Positions 25,168 to 32,357 of a stretch of DNA of 34,707 nucleotides are shown here, one piece after another. Where the stretch lies: IMG/VR virus record IMGVR_UViG_3300037847_004435, positions 322 to 35,028 of that record. One strand, written 5' to 3'. A model generated the notes under the pieces. The model was not told the DNA's origin. It worked only from the letters and a program-made list of their open reading frames with translations, and ran no database searches. Position 1 is the stretch's first letter, and each line of letters starts with the position of its first letter. Made by a program: the position numbers and the translations under genes. Origin of the DNA: a virus.

Positions 25168-25674
25168 ATGTTAGGAATAAATATACCAGAAGATGAACAA
25201 GGCGACTGGAAAGTAGAGATGGATAACGGAGAATGCTCTCTAGTTAAATTAAGTTTAGGTTTTTCTATTATGAAAGACAGCCAATACGAATATGACGCAC
25301 ATCAATGGTTATGGGATAACGCAACAGGAGATATATTCATTGGTGGTTTAGGAATAGGTTTTCTAAACAAAGAACTTATTGATAATCACAATTTTAATTC
25401 TGTTACTATCATAGAAAACTCACAGGATGTAATAGATTTGGTTTGGCCTTATTGTGCGAGAGATAGCAGATTTAATTTGATAAAAGCAGATATAGAAACT
25501 TGGAATATTCCCGCAGGTTCGCATTGGGATGTAGGTTGGTTTGACACATATCTAGGTGACAACCCTCTAAGTATCAACGGCTATTTTTCTGCTATGAAAA
25601 CCAAATATGGGCCGTTTTGTGATAAAATGGGGACGAGGTTACTTAATGCTGATTTACATAATCTTGTTGTTTAG
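25168..25674 (+). CDS. SAM-dependent methyltransferase-like (Rossmann) protein
   Basis: 168 residues; ATG after TGAGGTGATAAA. Residues about 54-62 (DIFIGGLGIGF) form a glycine-rich motif I, about 75-80 (VTIIEN) the acidic end of strand 2, about 103-109 (IKADIETW) a motif III-like turn, and about 119-127 (WDVGWFDTY) a motif IV-like strand, as in spermidine-synthase-type methyltransferases that occur as short proteins in marine phages. The usual last strands are short, so the protein may be a minimal or degenerate enzyme. The substrate is unknown. It sits at the end of the tail genes and overlaps the next gene. Confidence 0.6.
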   Translation: MLGINIPEDEQGDWKVEMDNGECSLVKLSLGFSIMKDSQYEYDAHQWLWDNATGDIFIGGLGIGFLNKELIDNHNFNSVTIIENSQDVIDLVWPYCARDSRFNLIKADIETWNIPAGSHWDVGWFDTYLGDNPLSINGYFSAMKTKYGPFCDKMGTRLLNADLHNLVV

Positions 25675-25819
25675 CCTTAGTTTCGCTATTGGCTATGTGA
25701 TTATGTCATTAGCATTAAAAGATAATCAAACAACGGGGATTATATTGCTTAAAAGCGGAAACCCTGATTTTTACCTATTAGAAAAAAATGTAACGGAAAA
25801 AAGACCAAAAAAAAAGTGA
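25646..25819 (+). CDS. Small membrane protein at end of tail operon (holin-like candidate)
   Basis: 57 residues; ATG 25646 has GAGGT six bases upstream and lies within the end of the methyltransferase-like gene. One strong N-terminal membrane segment (about 2-24, LIYIILLFSLSFAIGYVIMS) and a basic tail (EKRPKKK). Size and topology would suit a holin or spanin-like role, but no lysis cassette is recognised around it, and archaeal tailed-virus lysis is poorly known. Its stop codon lies at the terminator hairpin. Confidence 0.6.
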   Translation: MLIYIILLFSLSFAIGYVIMSLALKDNQTTGIILLKSGNPDFYLLEKNVTEKRPKKK

Positions 25820-25849
25820 GGAGGCCGAAGCCCCCTCAAATTGTTTTTT
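25807..25849. terminator. Bidirectional hairpin terminator between the two operons
   Basis: GAGGAGGC (25818-25825) pairs with GCCCCCTC (25830-25837) with one A/C mismatch around a four-base loop. On the plus side it is followed by AAATTGTTTTTT (25838-25849). Read on the minus strand the loop is a C(UUCG)G tetraloop and the hairpin is followed by nine U (25807-25815). Each arm therefore has its own U-tract. Archaeal termination depends mainly on the U-tract, and the hairpin may add RNA stability. Confidence 0.75.
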
Positions 25850-25979
25850 CTGACCAAATTCCATTACAAGCCCTACACTCCCACAATTTTACTTGTTCGG
25901 GAGAACCTACATAGAAGCCCAATAGCCTTTTAGCAACTGTAAGTTCCTTACAATAAGGACACACCTGTTTTAATTTCAT
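25836..25979 (-). CDS. Zinc-ribbon microprotein
   Basis: 47 residues on the minus strand. Two Cys pairs, CPYC (7-10) and CRAC (35-38), spaced as in a zinc ribbon. It starts in a TGATG overlap with the membrane microprotein upstream and its TGA lies inside the terminator stem, so it is the last gene of the replication operon. It probably binds nucleic acid or a protein partner; no family assigned. Confidence 0.65.
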   Translation of the reverse strand: MKLKQVCPYCKELTVAKRLLGFYVGSPEQVKLWECRACNGIWSEKTI

Positions 25980-26128
25980 CAATTTCCGCCTTTATCTTCA
26001 TTCATCAGACGCTTCATATATTCTTCAACGCTTTCATCGGTGATATTAGTTCCACCAAAAGCGGCAAAGAAAAGAAGCATCAAGATGGTAATGAAAATAA
26101 ACAAGCCGAACCATTCCCAACCAGTCAT
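25979..26128 (-). CDS. Small membrane protein
   Basis: 49 residues. A single hydrophobic segment (about 8-25, LFIFITILMLLFFAAFGG) with an amphipathic charged tail (SVEEYMKRLMNEDK). It starts in a TAATG overlap with the exonuclease stop, preceded by GGAGGTGA. Function unknown. Confidence 0.65.
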   Translation of the reverse strand: MTGWEWFGLFIFITILMLLFFAAFGGTNITDESVEEYMKRLMNEDKGGN

Positions 26129-26721
26129 TACCACTTCACCTCCAATTCTTTAAATTCTCCTTCTTCTATAGAAAAAGCCTTGACAAATCCATTATCTTGA
26201 CCATATTTCCAAAGGTCATATACTAACTGTGTGTCTTTCATACAGTATTCTACTACTTCATCATATTGACCCATTTTCCACAACTTAGGAGCATCAGCAC
26301 TATCCATTAATTTATAATCATTCATAGTGCATTTAACTAAGTTCTTTAGTTGGAATCTCTCTTTAAATTCTTTTAAAAGAATTTTAGAAGTATCAATATA
26401 TTGTTTTTCATTTATATATTTATTAATACAATAGATATCCATTGAGTCCCTTAGTATCGGTAGGTCAAAAGCGGCAATATTATGTCCTAATAATAATCCT
26501 CCTTTTTCAAAATGCTCATCCAAATCATATTTTAATTCGCTAAGAGATTTAATTATATGACCCGATTTAGCAAAGGAATCAACAGACTCATCTACATAAA
26601 CTGTTCCTGTATTACCATCCCATGTAGCGACAGTAGATACTTGAAACATATGTGTATTAGAGAACCCGCCAATATCATAAGACATATTCTTGGTTTCTAA
26701 GTCAATTGCCAAGACTGACAT
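26128..26721 (-). CDS. DEDDy-type 3'-5' exonuclease
   Basis: 197 residues from ATG 26721, with AAGGA nine bases upstream; ATGs 26727 and 26730 are too close to it. Exo I is AIDLET (D7, E9), Exo II GHNIAAFD (N81, D86) and Exo III YCMKD (Y159, D163), the four acids plus Tyr of the RNase H-like proofreading family. It stands alone, without a polymerase domain. It may proofread or trim ends in the viral replisome, perhaps complementing the split family B polymerase, whose N-terminal region is outside the window. It overlaps the DUF4177-like gene upstream. Confidence 0.85.
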   Translation of the reverse strand: MSVLAIDLETKNMSYDIGGFSNTHMFQVSTVATWDGNTGTVYVDESVDSFAKSGHIIKSLSELKYDLDEHFEKGGLLLGHNIAAFDLPILRDSMDIYCINKYINEKQYIDTSKILLKEFKERFQLKNLVKCTMNDYKLMDSADAPKLWKMGQYDEVVEYCMKDTQLVYDLWKYGQDNGFVKAFSIEEGEFKELEVKW

Positions 26722-26726
26722 TAACA

Positions 26727-26957
26727 TCATTCCTTAGATGGACTAGCCCAAAGTTTTGCTACCTTAGCCTCTTCTTTATCCACCTTTGGCTCCTCAACAT
26801 CTGTTCTCCTCTTTAGAAAACAAACGATTTGAGAACCTGCAACGATTAATTGAGAACAACATTCCCAACCATCATTACCATAGGTGTTTAAGGTATCAAT
26901 AATTACTTTCGGCCCTTTTGCTACTTCAAATACTAGGTATGTATTTTCCCACTTCAT
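26727..26957 (-). CDS. DUF4177-like small protein
   Basis: 76 residues. Residues 5-50 (KVIIDTLNTYGNDGWECCSQ with flanking strands) match the DUF4177 pattern: strand, helix, then an LNxYGxxGWE turn, then strand. The tail is charged. GGAGTGAT lies six bases before the ATG and the gene starts in an ATGA overlap with the helicase-like stop. Function of the family is unknown. Confidence 0.7.
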   Translation of the reverse strand: MKWENTYLVFEVAKGPKVIIDTLNTYGNDGWECCSQLIVAGSQIVCFLKRRTDVEEPKVDKEEAKVAKLWASPSKE

Positions 26958-28417
26958 TCTTCATCACTCCTGTTATATTTTACATATACGCTTCTTCCAA
27001 TTCGCATCTCATCAAATTTATGTCTAATTACTTCGTAGTGGCGGTATATTTGTGCTTGAGATTTCTTGGCTTTGTTTCTTACTTCCTTCAAAAATAAACT
27101 CTTATTGACATATCCCTCGTCATCTTTATTCATTTTATCATAAACATTAGCAAAGACCATTTCTAACGAATTTTCCGTTATGCTTTGCCTTCTCACTCTT
27201 AGGCTTCGTTCTAACCAGTCTACCAATGTCATATAACATTGTCGGACGATGGTAGCGGCCTGTCTAACATTGTGACCACCCACCTTGAAGCGGTCTTCCT
27301 TTTTCTTAATCGAAGGAGCAGAAGCAACGCTACATAATACTGACATCTTAATTAGAATCTTCATCAAACGGGTTGTAAAGTTAGAAGCAATAGCCGCAAC
27401 ATCGGGTCTTGTATTCTGTAGATATGCTCTCATATTCTCATATTCTAATTGAAGAACATCATTAAAGTCCGGAGTAAATGTCATAGTTTTGATAGGGTCG
27501 CCACCTACTTCATCAAATCTTTCTTTTGTGATTTGGTATAATTTGATAAACGCATTTACATATTGGTCAATTGGTGAGGTTACTTCCTCTATAGTTCCTG
27601 CTTTCGAGTTCTGTTCTGTTCTCATTTTGTGTTGTATAAACTCCGGAACTTCCCAAACATATAGAAGCATTCTTTGTAGAACACCTTTTTCTGCCATAAT
27701 AGAGTTAAGATTGCTTGGTGGATAAGTCATAGCCAAAACAGAACGCTCACAATAACATTCCATAACTTGATTATCATAAGAAGTTAGAGCCTTAGAAATA
27801 ATCCAAGATTCACCAGATAAACTGTTCATTAGAGTATTTAGATATACAATTGAGTTTTCTTTATGCTGGCTTTGTTTGAAAATACCGGAGTATTCAAACT
27901 CATCCCAATGGGCTAACCCGCTTCCTTCTAGAAGACCCGGTTTTCTTTCCCAAGTAGTTTCCCCGTCATCATCAGTATCTTTTGAGTAATTACCAATCAA
28001 CACTGAATCGGTATAATCTGTTACACCAAAAGTATTGAAAGTCCTTGTCATCGGTATTCCATCTTTGTTAATAAAAGCAGGATGGGAGTTTAGTTCGTTG
28101 ATTTTCTTAAATGTTTTATTGGCTACTGGCCCAACAAAATTCCACAGTGTTGATTTTCCTGTTCCCGAAGTTTGAACCCAACAAAAATGAACCCTAGAAT
28201 CTTCATGATTTCTACCATTCGGTATGATAATGAAGTCCTTTACTATCTGACCTAGTATAGTAAAGAAACTGATTCCTGCGGGTATATCATTGTAATGAGA
28301 TACTTCTACTGCTGATTTTTGAAAGTCTTTAACGACTCTCGGTAGTGCTTCTTTGAAAACCCCTGCGTTTGTTTCTAGGGATTCCATGTATTTTTCTTCG
28401 TCATAATTTTCATTCAT
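26954..28417 (-). CDS. P-loop replicative helicase-like ATPase
   Basis: 487 residues. Walker A TSGTGKST (83-90) and Walker B LAHWDEFE (168-175, D172/E173) are clear; a sensor-like strand (VLAMTYPPSNL) and an arginine-finger-like GVLQRMLLYV follow, an arrangement like MCM or DUF3987 ring ATPases. The C-terminal region (about 425-485, SLFLKEVRNKAKKSQAQIYR then VKYNR) looks like a winged helix that would bind DNA. It lies in an operon with primase, exonuclease and polymerase, so it is probably the replicative helicase. The exact clade is not resolved. ATG follows GGTGAAA. Confidence 0.75.
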   Translation of the reverse strand: MNENYDEEKYMESLETNAGVFKEALPRVVKDFQKSAVEVSHYNDIPAGISFFTILGQIVKDFIIIPNGRNHEDSRVHFCWVQTSGTGKSTLWNFVGPVANKTFKKINELNSHPAFINKDGIPMTRTFNTFGVTDYTDSVLIGNYSKDTDDDGETTWERKPGLLEGSGLAHWDEFEYSGIFKQSQHKENSIVYLNTLMNSLSGESWIISKALTSYDNQVMECYCERSVLAMTYPPSNLNSIMAEKGVLQRMLLYVWEVPEFIQHKMRTEQNSKAGTIEEVTSPIDQYVNAFIKLYQITKERFDEVGGDPIKTMTFTPDFNDVLQLEYENMRAYLQNTRPDVAAIASNFTTRLMKILIKMSVLCSVASAPSIKKKEDRFKVGGHNVRQAATIVRQCYMTLVDWLERSLRVRRQSITENSLEMVFANVYDKMNKDDEGYVNKSLFLKEVRNKAKKSQAQIYRHYEVIRHKFDEMRIGRSVYVKYNRSDEE

Positions 28418-29103
28418 ATTTTCACCTTCTCTTCTGAGTTTAATGTGGAGATTATTCTTTTGGCCAAGGTTTCTCCAATTCCTTCAATGGCTTGTAATTC
28501 ATATTCTGAACACTCACCTATTTCCATAATAGAGCCATATTGTTTGATTAATTCTTTTGCTTTTTTAATTGATACTCCTTTGATACTGCTTAATAGGTCT
28601 AATCTTAAATCGTCTGTTGTTAATCTTTTGAATACTTGGGGTGCTATTGTGTTTCTTTCTACTGGTTTCATTTTACTTACTGCTGTTATTATTAGTGCGG
28701 CTTCTTCTTCTGTTTGAACCCAAAAGGGCTTTATGTCTGTATCTAATACTATTCTCCCTATTGCTCCAAGAAATTTATTATTTAACATAATACTTCTAGT
28801 TCCTATTGGCATTTTACTGGGAGAATTTGAAATTATATTGTGGATTGCTTCATCGAGTTCACCATAAATAATGACTACATTTGTTTGATAGTGCCTATCC
28901 ATATTATCGAGTTGAGTCCACAATCTTTTAGTCATGACAGAACCTAAAAAATCTGTCGCTGACTTTGCCTCAAAGCAAACATCATCGTAGACATAATCAC
29001 CAATCTCAATCCATCTTTTTTCGCATGGTATTCTGAGTGCTTTGGCTTTCTGCATAACTAACTTATACAGTTTGGATTTTTCTCTAGAATCAATTATCAG
29101 CAC
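28414..29103 (-). CDS. XPF/Mus81-like (ERCC4) structure-specific nuclease
   Basis: 229 residues from GTG 29103, which has GGAGGT six bases upstream; ATG 29130 has no good site. The nuclease core shows D5, R7, GDY (35-37) and FEAKSATD (E45, K47, D51), the variant of the family ERKxxxD. A C-terminal helix-hairpin-helix pair (about 165-225, GVSIKKAKELIKQYGS and AIEGIGETLAKRI) binds branched DNA. It should cut forks or flaps. It overlaps the primase gene by 14 bases and ends in an ATGA overlap with the helicase-like gene. In archaea XPF works with PCNA; no clamp gene is in the window. Confidence 0.85.
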   Translation of the reverse strand: MLIIDSREKSKLYKLVMQKAKALRIPCEKRWIEIGDYVYDDVCFEAKSATDFLGSVMTKRLWTQLDNMDRHYQTNVVIIYGELDEAIHNIISNSPSKMPIGTRSIMLNNKFLGAIGRIVLDTDIKPFWVQTEEEAALIITAVSKMKPVERNTIAPQVFKRLTTDDLRLDLLSSIKGVSIKKAKELIKQYGSIMEIGECSEYELQAIEGIGETLAKRIISTLNSEEKVKI

Positions 29104-30130
29104 TAGGAAACCTCCAACATTTACCAACACAAAATCCTTCGCTAATTAACTTGTCACAGTGAGGAGCATTGTAATTATTGAATACTGTAAACTTCGCATG
29201 TTTCTTTGTGGTATTTTTGTCCCAATCTAACCATGTCGAGTCTGAATCAGCAAACACTCTTTCTAATTCCTCGACAACTAAGTTTAGAGTCTTTTCCTTA
29301 TCATCCAATGTCTGCAAGTCTTGATAGCCCGAAATCAAATCTCGATACCAAGATACTAGATAGGCTCTCGCTATATGGGAAGGATTCTCGACCATGACCG
29401 CATTATACAGGCATGGTAGCATAGGCAATTTACCAACATTAGAAGGCACAGAAACCTCACCTTTCATGGCCTCAATAGGGGGTGCTTTTGGAAAAATTAC
29501 CTTCGTATTTCCGCACTTTTTGAAGGGTATCATTCTTTGCCGTTGCGCTAAAAGTAGTATATCGCTAAGTTCATTGTTTAAGTCTTCTTTGACTAACGGT
29601 ATGCAAAAATAGGGATTTCCTTCTTTATCAGATGATGCCATATTAACAGTATTAGGAACTCTACGCAATCTAGTATGTTGTCCTACTCTATCATCAAGAG
29701 AATTATCTTTGCCAACTTTAGAAACCAAATACTCTTTTATCTCTTTGAAAAAGGTTTGAATGTTTCTCATATCTTTGGTTTCTTCTCCAAAGATAAAAAC
29801 ATGAAATCCTCTTCCAGAAAAAAAGAAAGTATGTTCATAATCTCTTTGATGAATCAAATCCATTACTATTTTTAAATCACGCCAAGCCATATCTAAATTA
29901 TCTTCATGTGCATCAAAGTCTAAAAAGATTCTATCTCTTATTACAGAAGAATCTATTTTTGCTTTTTCAGAAAACTCTCTAAAATCATAGACTGTTGTAT
30001 ATACATTAGTTCTATTGTTTTGTGCGTGAACAAAATCAGCATAGGCTTGTCTAGTTAGAACTATCTTTCTCGCCATCTGAGGAGCGTTCTTGATTTGACT
30101 TCCCGCCCAAACTTCTCTCGGATATCTCAT
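29090..30130 (-). CDS. Archaeal PriS-like primase (AEP superfamily)
   Basis: 346 residues from ATG 30130, which has GGAGGT seven bases upstream; the earlier ATG 30145 overlaps that site. LDFDAHED (D71, D73) is the metal motif, FSGRGFHVF (S105, G106, H110) the SxGxH motif, and LRRVPNTVN (157-163) the R-x-P-N region of AEP primases. The C-terminus has HCDKLISEGFC and GKC (C325, C334, C338), a Cys cluster like those of iron-sulphur or zinc primase tails. It makes primers for the family B polymerase. It overlaps the upstream gene by 80 bases. Confidence 0.85.
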   Translation of the reverse strand: MRYPREVWAGSQIKNAPQMARKIVLTRQAYADFVHAQNNRTNVYTTVYDFREFSEKAKIDSSVIRDRIFLDFDAHEDNLDMAWRDLKIVMDLIHQRDYEHTFFFSGRGFHVFIFGEETKDMRNIQTFFKEIKEYLVSKVGKDNSLDDRVGQHTRLRRVPNTVNMASSDKEGNPYFCIPLVKEDLNNELSDILLLAQRQRMIPFKKCGNTKVIFPKAPPIEAMKGEVSVPSNVGKLPMLPCLYNAVMVENPSHIARAYLVSWYRDLISGYQDLQTLDDKEKTLNLVVEELERVFADSDSTWLDWDKNTTKKHAKFTVFNNYNAPHCDKLISEGFCVGKCWRFPSADN

Positions 30131-30416
30131 TGTTATTACCTCCAAAATTAACTGTGGCTGTGCTTAACATTTGCTTAATTACTTCTGCTACATCAGCCTG
30201 TATTTGTATTAGTCCAATATCTCTAAATATGTCCTCGAAGGGTCTACCTAGCATATTATCATTTATTCTTATTTCTCTTACCAAGTTAAATCTTTCAGTA
30301 AGTGAAAGTTCAATGTATATTTCTTTGGCTAATATGCCAATAGAATTTGCTAAATCACTAACTTCTGAAAAAGACCAATTCTTGGATAATACTTTTTGTT
30401 TAATTATATCCTTCAT
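30051..30416 (-). CDS. Unknown protein overlapping the primase gene
   Basis: 121 residues; ATG has GGTGACGGC just upstream and begins in an ATGA overlap with the previous gene. Residues 1-88 form a compact helical domain (KNWSFSEVSDLANSIGILAK, MLGRPFEDIFRDIGLIQIQA); residues 90-121 are low-complexity Asn/Ser/Gly/Lys and share 80 bases with the primase start. No family recognised; likely a replication accessory. Confidence 0.65.
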   Translation of the reverse strand: MKDIIKQKVLSKNWSFSEVSDLANSIGILAKEIYIELSLTERFNLVREIRINDNMLGRPFEDIFRDIGLIQIQADVAEVIKQMLSTATVNFGGNNNEISERSLGGKSNQERSSDGEKDSSN

Positions 30417-30667
30417 GCCGTCACCTCTACACCATAATTTTCCAAAACATTAAGAAAATCTGTAACATAATCATGACCATAGTAAACTGTCATTCCTTCA
30501 AGTAATTTTATGATGTCCTTGTATCTTTTTGTCTCCGTTATAGAATCATACCCTACATGCAAGTTGTATATCCAATCAGCCGCTTGCCCCGCTACCCCTG
30601 TATAACCAAATAAATAGGCGGCAAAGTTCTTTATTTCTCTACTCCAAACTATATCTTTTTCATCCAT
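30413..30667 (-). CDS. Unknown small acidic protein
   Basis: 84 residues from ATG 30667, which has AAAGGAGG five bases upstream; an ATG at 30688 would place that site inside the gene. The sequence is helical (REIKNFAAYLFGYTGVAGQA, YKDIIKLLEGMTVYYGHDYV). Ends in ATGA overlap with the following gene. No family recognised. Confidence 0.65.
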   Translation of the reverse strand: MDEKDIVWSREIKNFAAYLFGYTGVAGQAADWIYNLHVGYDSITETKRYKDIIKLLEGMTVYYGHDYVTDFLNVLENYGVEVTA

Positions 30668-30890
30668 ATCTATTCCTCCTTTTTGCATAATCTGTTTGTT
30701 TATTCATATGAAAATATTCAGACTCTCCTTCTTGTAAGGCTTTATTTTTTTCCTGTGTGGATTTTATTTTGTTTAATCTCTTTCTTAATTTCTTAATTGT
30801 TTTTTTCAGTTTGTGTTCTGAACCTTCTCCTTTTTCAAGTTTAGAACTAAAAATAGAGATTTCATTTTCTAATGCTATTATTTCTTTCAT
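30660..30890 (-). CDS. Coiled-coil basic microprotein
   Basis: 76 residues, almost entirely charged helix (LEKGEGSEHKLKKTIKKLRK) with heptad spacing. AGGAGG precedes the ATG by about seven bases. The basic C-terminus (YAKRRNRYG) could touch nucleic acid. Function unknown. Confidence 0.65.
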   Translation of the reverse strand: MKEIIALENEISIFSSKLEKGEGSEHKLKKTIKKLRKRLNKIKSTQEKNKALQEGESEYFHMNKQTDYAKRRNRYG

Positions 30891-31075
30891 ACATTTTCCT
30901 CCTGAAATCTTTTATATTTATAGATACCAAGTCTTGTAGGAATAACTACTTCGTTGTTGCATTTGTCACAACATCTTCCCCTTTTTACAGGTTCAGCATT
31001 ATGGCCACTATCCCAATACATTTTTCCATTATGGTATTTCTTTTCTATTTGCTTTTTACATATACTGCATTTCAT
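30887..31075 (-). CDS. Zinc-ribbon microprotein
   Basis: 62 residues from ATG 31075, immediately after the Cas4-like stop with GGTGTGAT as ribosome site. Cys pairs CSIC (3-6) and CCDKC (about 35-39) form a zinc-ribbon-like site. Typical of many tiny phage zinc proteins; target unknown. Confidence 0.65.
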   Translation of the reverse strand: MKCSICKKQIEKKYHNGKMYWDSGHNAEPVKRGRCCDKCNNEVVIPTRLGIYKYKRFQEENV

Positions 31076-31079
31076 AATA

Positions 31080-31985
31080 TCACACCCATGTATCTGCACC
31101 TGCCGCATCACAAAGACCAAAATAACTACAATGAGAACAGGTTTTGTAGAACCACTTAGTAGGGAATTCTTTTTCTATGTATGCTGAAATAAGCCTAGCA
31201 ATATTATCTCTTACTGATGTCATTGAGCGAGTCTTGATAGGCTCAACTTGAACATGGTTAGAAACAGGATAATACCAACCCCAGTGGCTTACTTCCATAT
31301 CTCTTGTTAATCCATTTTTTTCAAGAACTTCATCACTAGCATTTTCAATCAGCAGTTGATAGAAAGCCATTTCCTTTCTCATACCGCTTGCTTTGTAATC
31401 TTTCCATGCTCCCGTTTTATACTCAAAGGGAATAAGTTTACCATCCTCAATAAAAATACGGTCAATGATTCCTTGAATGTGAATTACATAGTCTCTATCT
31501 AGTGGGAACTTTTTAGAATAATCCGCAGGTATTGTTATTTCTGCATCAAATAGTCCTTCGTTTACAATCGGAAGATACTCACTGGTTTTTTCTTCAGACC
31601 TAGATTCAATGAATCTTTGAGCCTCAAAAGCGGCCACAGTTAAGGAAACATCATAGTAATCATCTACAGGCATTAGACTTGTAGCATATTCTAGAACTTC
31701 TGCGTTGTTCATTGATTCTGCTTTCTTAACATCAAAGTCATGAAAGAAGGCTTCTCTATGATTATGTAAAACAGTTCCCTTTCTCATGGCTTCGGTTTGG
31801 TCTTGCGGTCTTCTTTCAATATAATTAAATTCATATTTCTTAGGACACCAATCAAAAGAACCAAGTGAAGATTTAGTAATTTTTAGTATTGGCTTAGAAG
31901 GGTCATCATAGTTTTCCGGTTGCCATTGATAACTGTAGTCTTTCATTGAATCAATTCTTGCTTTGTATTTTTCATCTGTATTCAT
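31080..31985 (-). CDS. Cas4/RecB-like PD-(D/E)XK nuclease with Fe-S cysteines
   Basis: 301 residues. Order: C47 in DWCPKK, H74 in GTVLH, D175 in GIIDRI, E188-x-K190 in FEYKTG, then a C-terminal CSHCSYFGLC (C283, C286, C292). One early Cys and three late Cys hold a 4Fe-4S cluster in Cas4 and AddB-type enzymes, and H-D-ExK is the catalytic set. It probably resects DNA ends in replication or recombination. No CRISPR array or other cas gene is near, so this is a viral recombination nuclease, not a CRISPR component. GGGGGAA precedes the ATG. Confidence 0.85.
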   Translation of the reverse strand: MNTDEKYKARIDSMKDYSYQWQPENYDDPSKPILKITKSSLGSFDWCPKKYEFNYIERRPQDQTEAMRKGTVLHNHREAFFHDFDVKKAESMNNAEVLEYATSLMPVDDYYDVSLTVAAFEAQRFIESRSEEKTSEYLPIVNEGLFDAEITIPADYSKKFPLDRDYVIHIQGIIDRIFIEDGKLIPFEYKTGAWKDYKASGMRKEMAFYQLLIENASDEVLEKNGLTRDMEVSHWGWYYPVSNHVQVEPIKTRSMTSVRDNIARLISAYIEKEFPTKWFYKTCSHCSYFGLCDAAGADTWV

Positions 31986-32158
31986 CTTTTATTCCCCCAT
32001 CTAAGGTCATTGATTTCATGTTCTAAGAAATCAATTGTCGCAATAAGATGGTCTAAAAATGAGTAGACTCCTAAAGTTCCATCTTTATCATTAATCAACA
32101 TTCTTTCATAGTGTTGCATCAGTTCTTTTTTCTTCATTTCTATTTCTTCTCTATTCAT
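31982..32158 (-). CDS. Small helical protein
   Basis: 58 residues from ATG 32158 with GGTGAT upstream; GTG 32167 and ATG 32164 lie within that site. Charged helices (NREEIEMKKKELMQHYERML, FLDHLIATIDFLEHEINDLR), no Cys pairs. ATGA overlap with the Cas4-like gene. Function unknown. Confidence 0.6.
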   Translation of the reverse strand: MNREEIEMKKKELMQHYERMLINDKDGTLGVYSFLDHLIATIDFLEHEINDLRWGNKR

Positions 32159-32357
32159 TTTCATCACCTTTCATTTTTCTCAACTCCCTTTCCATCGCAC
32201 TAATCAATGCTTGATATTCGCCATCTATCATATCTACATACCAAAGAAGAAACTCCTCAAAAGACATATCTTCTTGAACAGTTAATTGAAACTTACCAAA
32301 TTCATAAGTCCATTTTTCTCTTATCTTATCTAATTGTTGTTTACTTTTTTCGTTCAA
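32151..32357 (-). CDS. Small helical protein coupled to polymerase C-part
   Basis: 68 residues from TTG 32357 in a TTGA overlap with the polymerase C-part stop; GGAGG lies seven bases upstream. The ATG just before it touches the ribosome site. Acidic helix-rich protein (KSKQQLDKIREKWTYEFGKF, EEFLLWYVDMIDGEYQALIS) with basic/acid tail. Unknown function. Confidence 0.6.
   Translation of the reverse strand: MNEKSKQQLDKIREKWTYEFGKFQLTVQEDMSFEEFLLWYVDMIDGEYQALISAMERELRKMKGDENE

Noticed and set aside
30954-31187. Plus-strand frames over the replication operon, for example around 30,872-31,187
   Set aside because: Antisense to well-supported minus-strand genes, with no ribosome sites and hydrophobic low-complexity translations.
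31080-31985. Cas4-like gene as part of a CRISPR system
   Set aside because: No repeat array or other cas gene in the window; free-standing Cas4/RecB-like nucleases are common in viruses.
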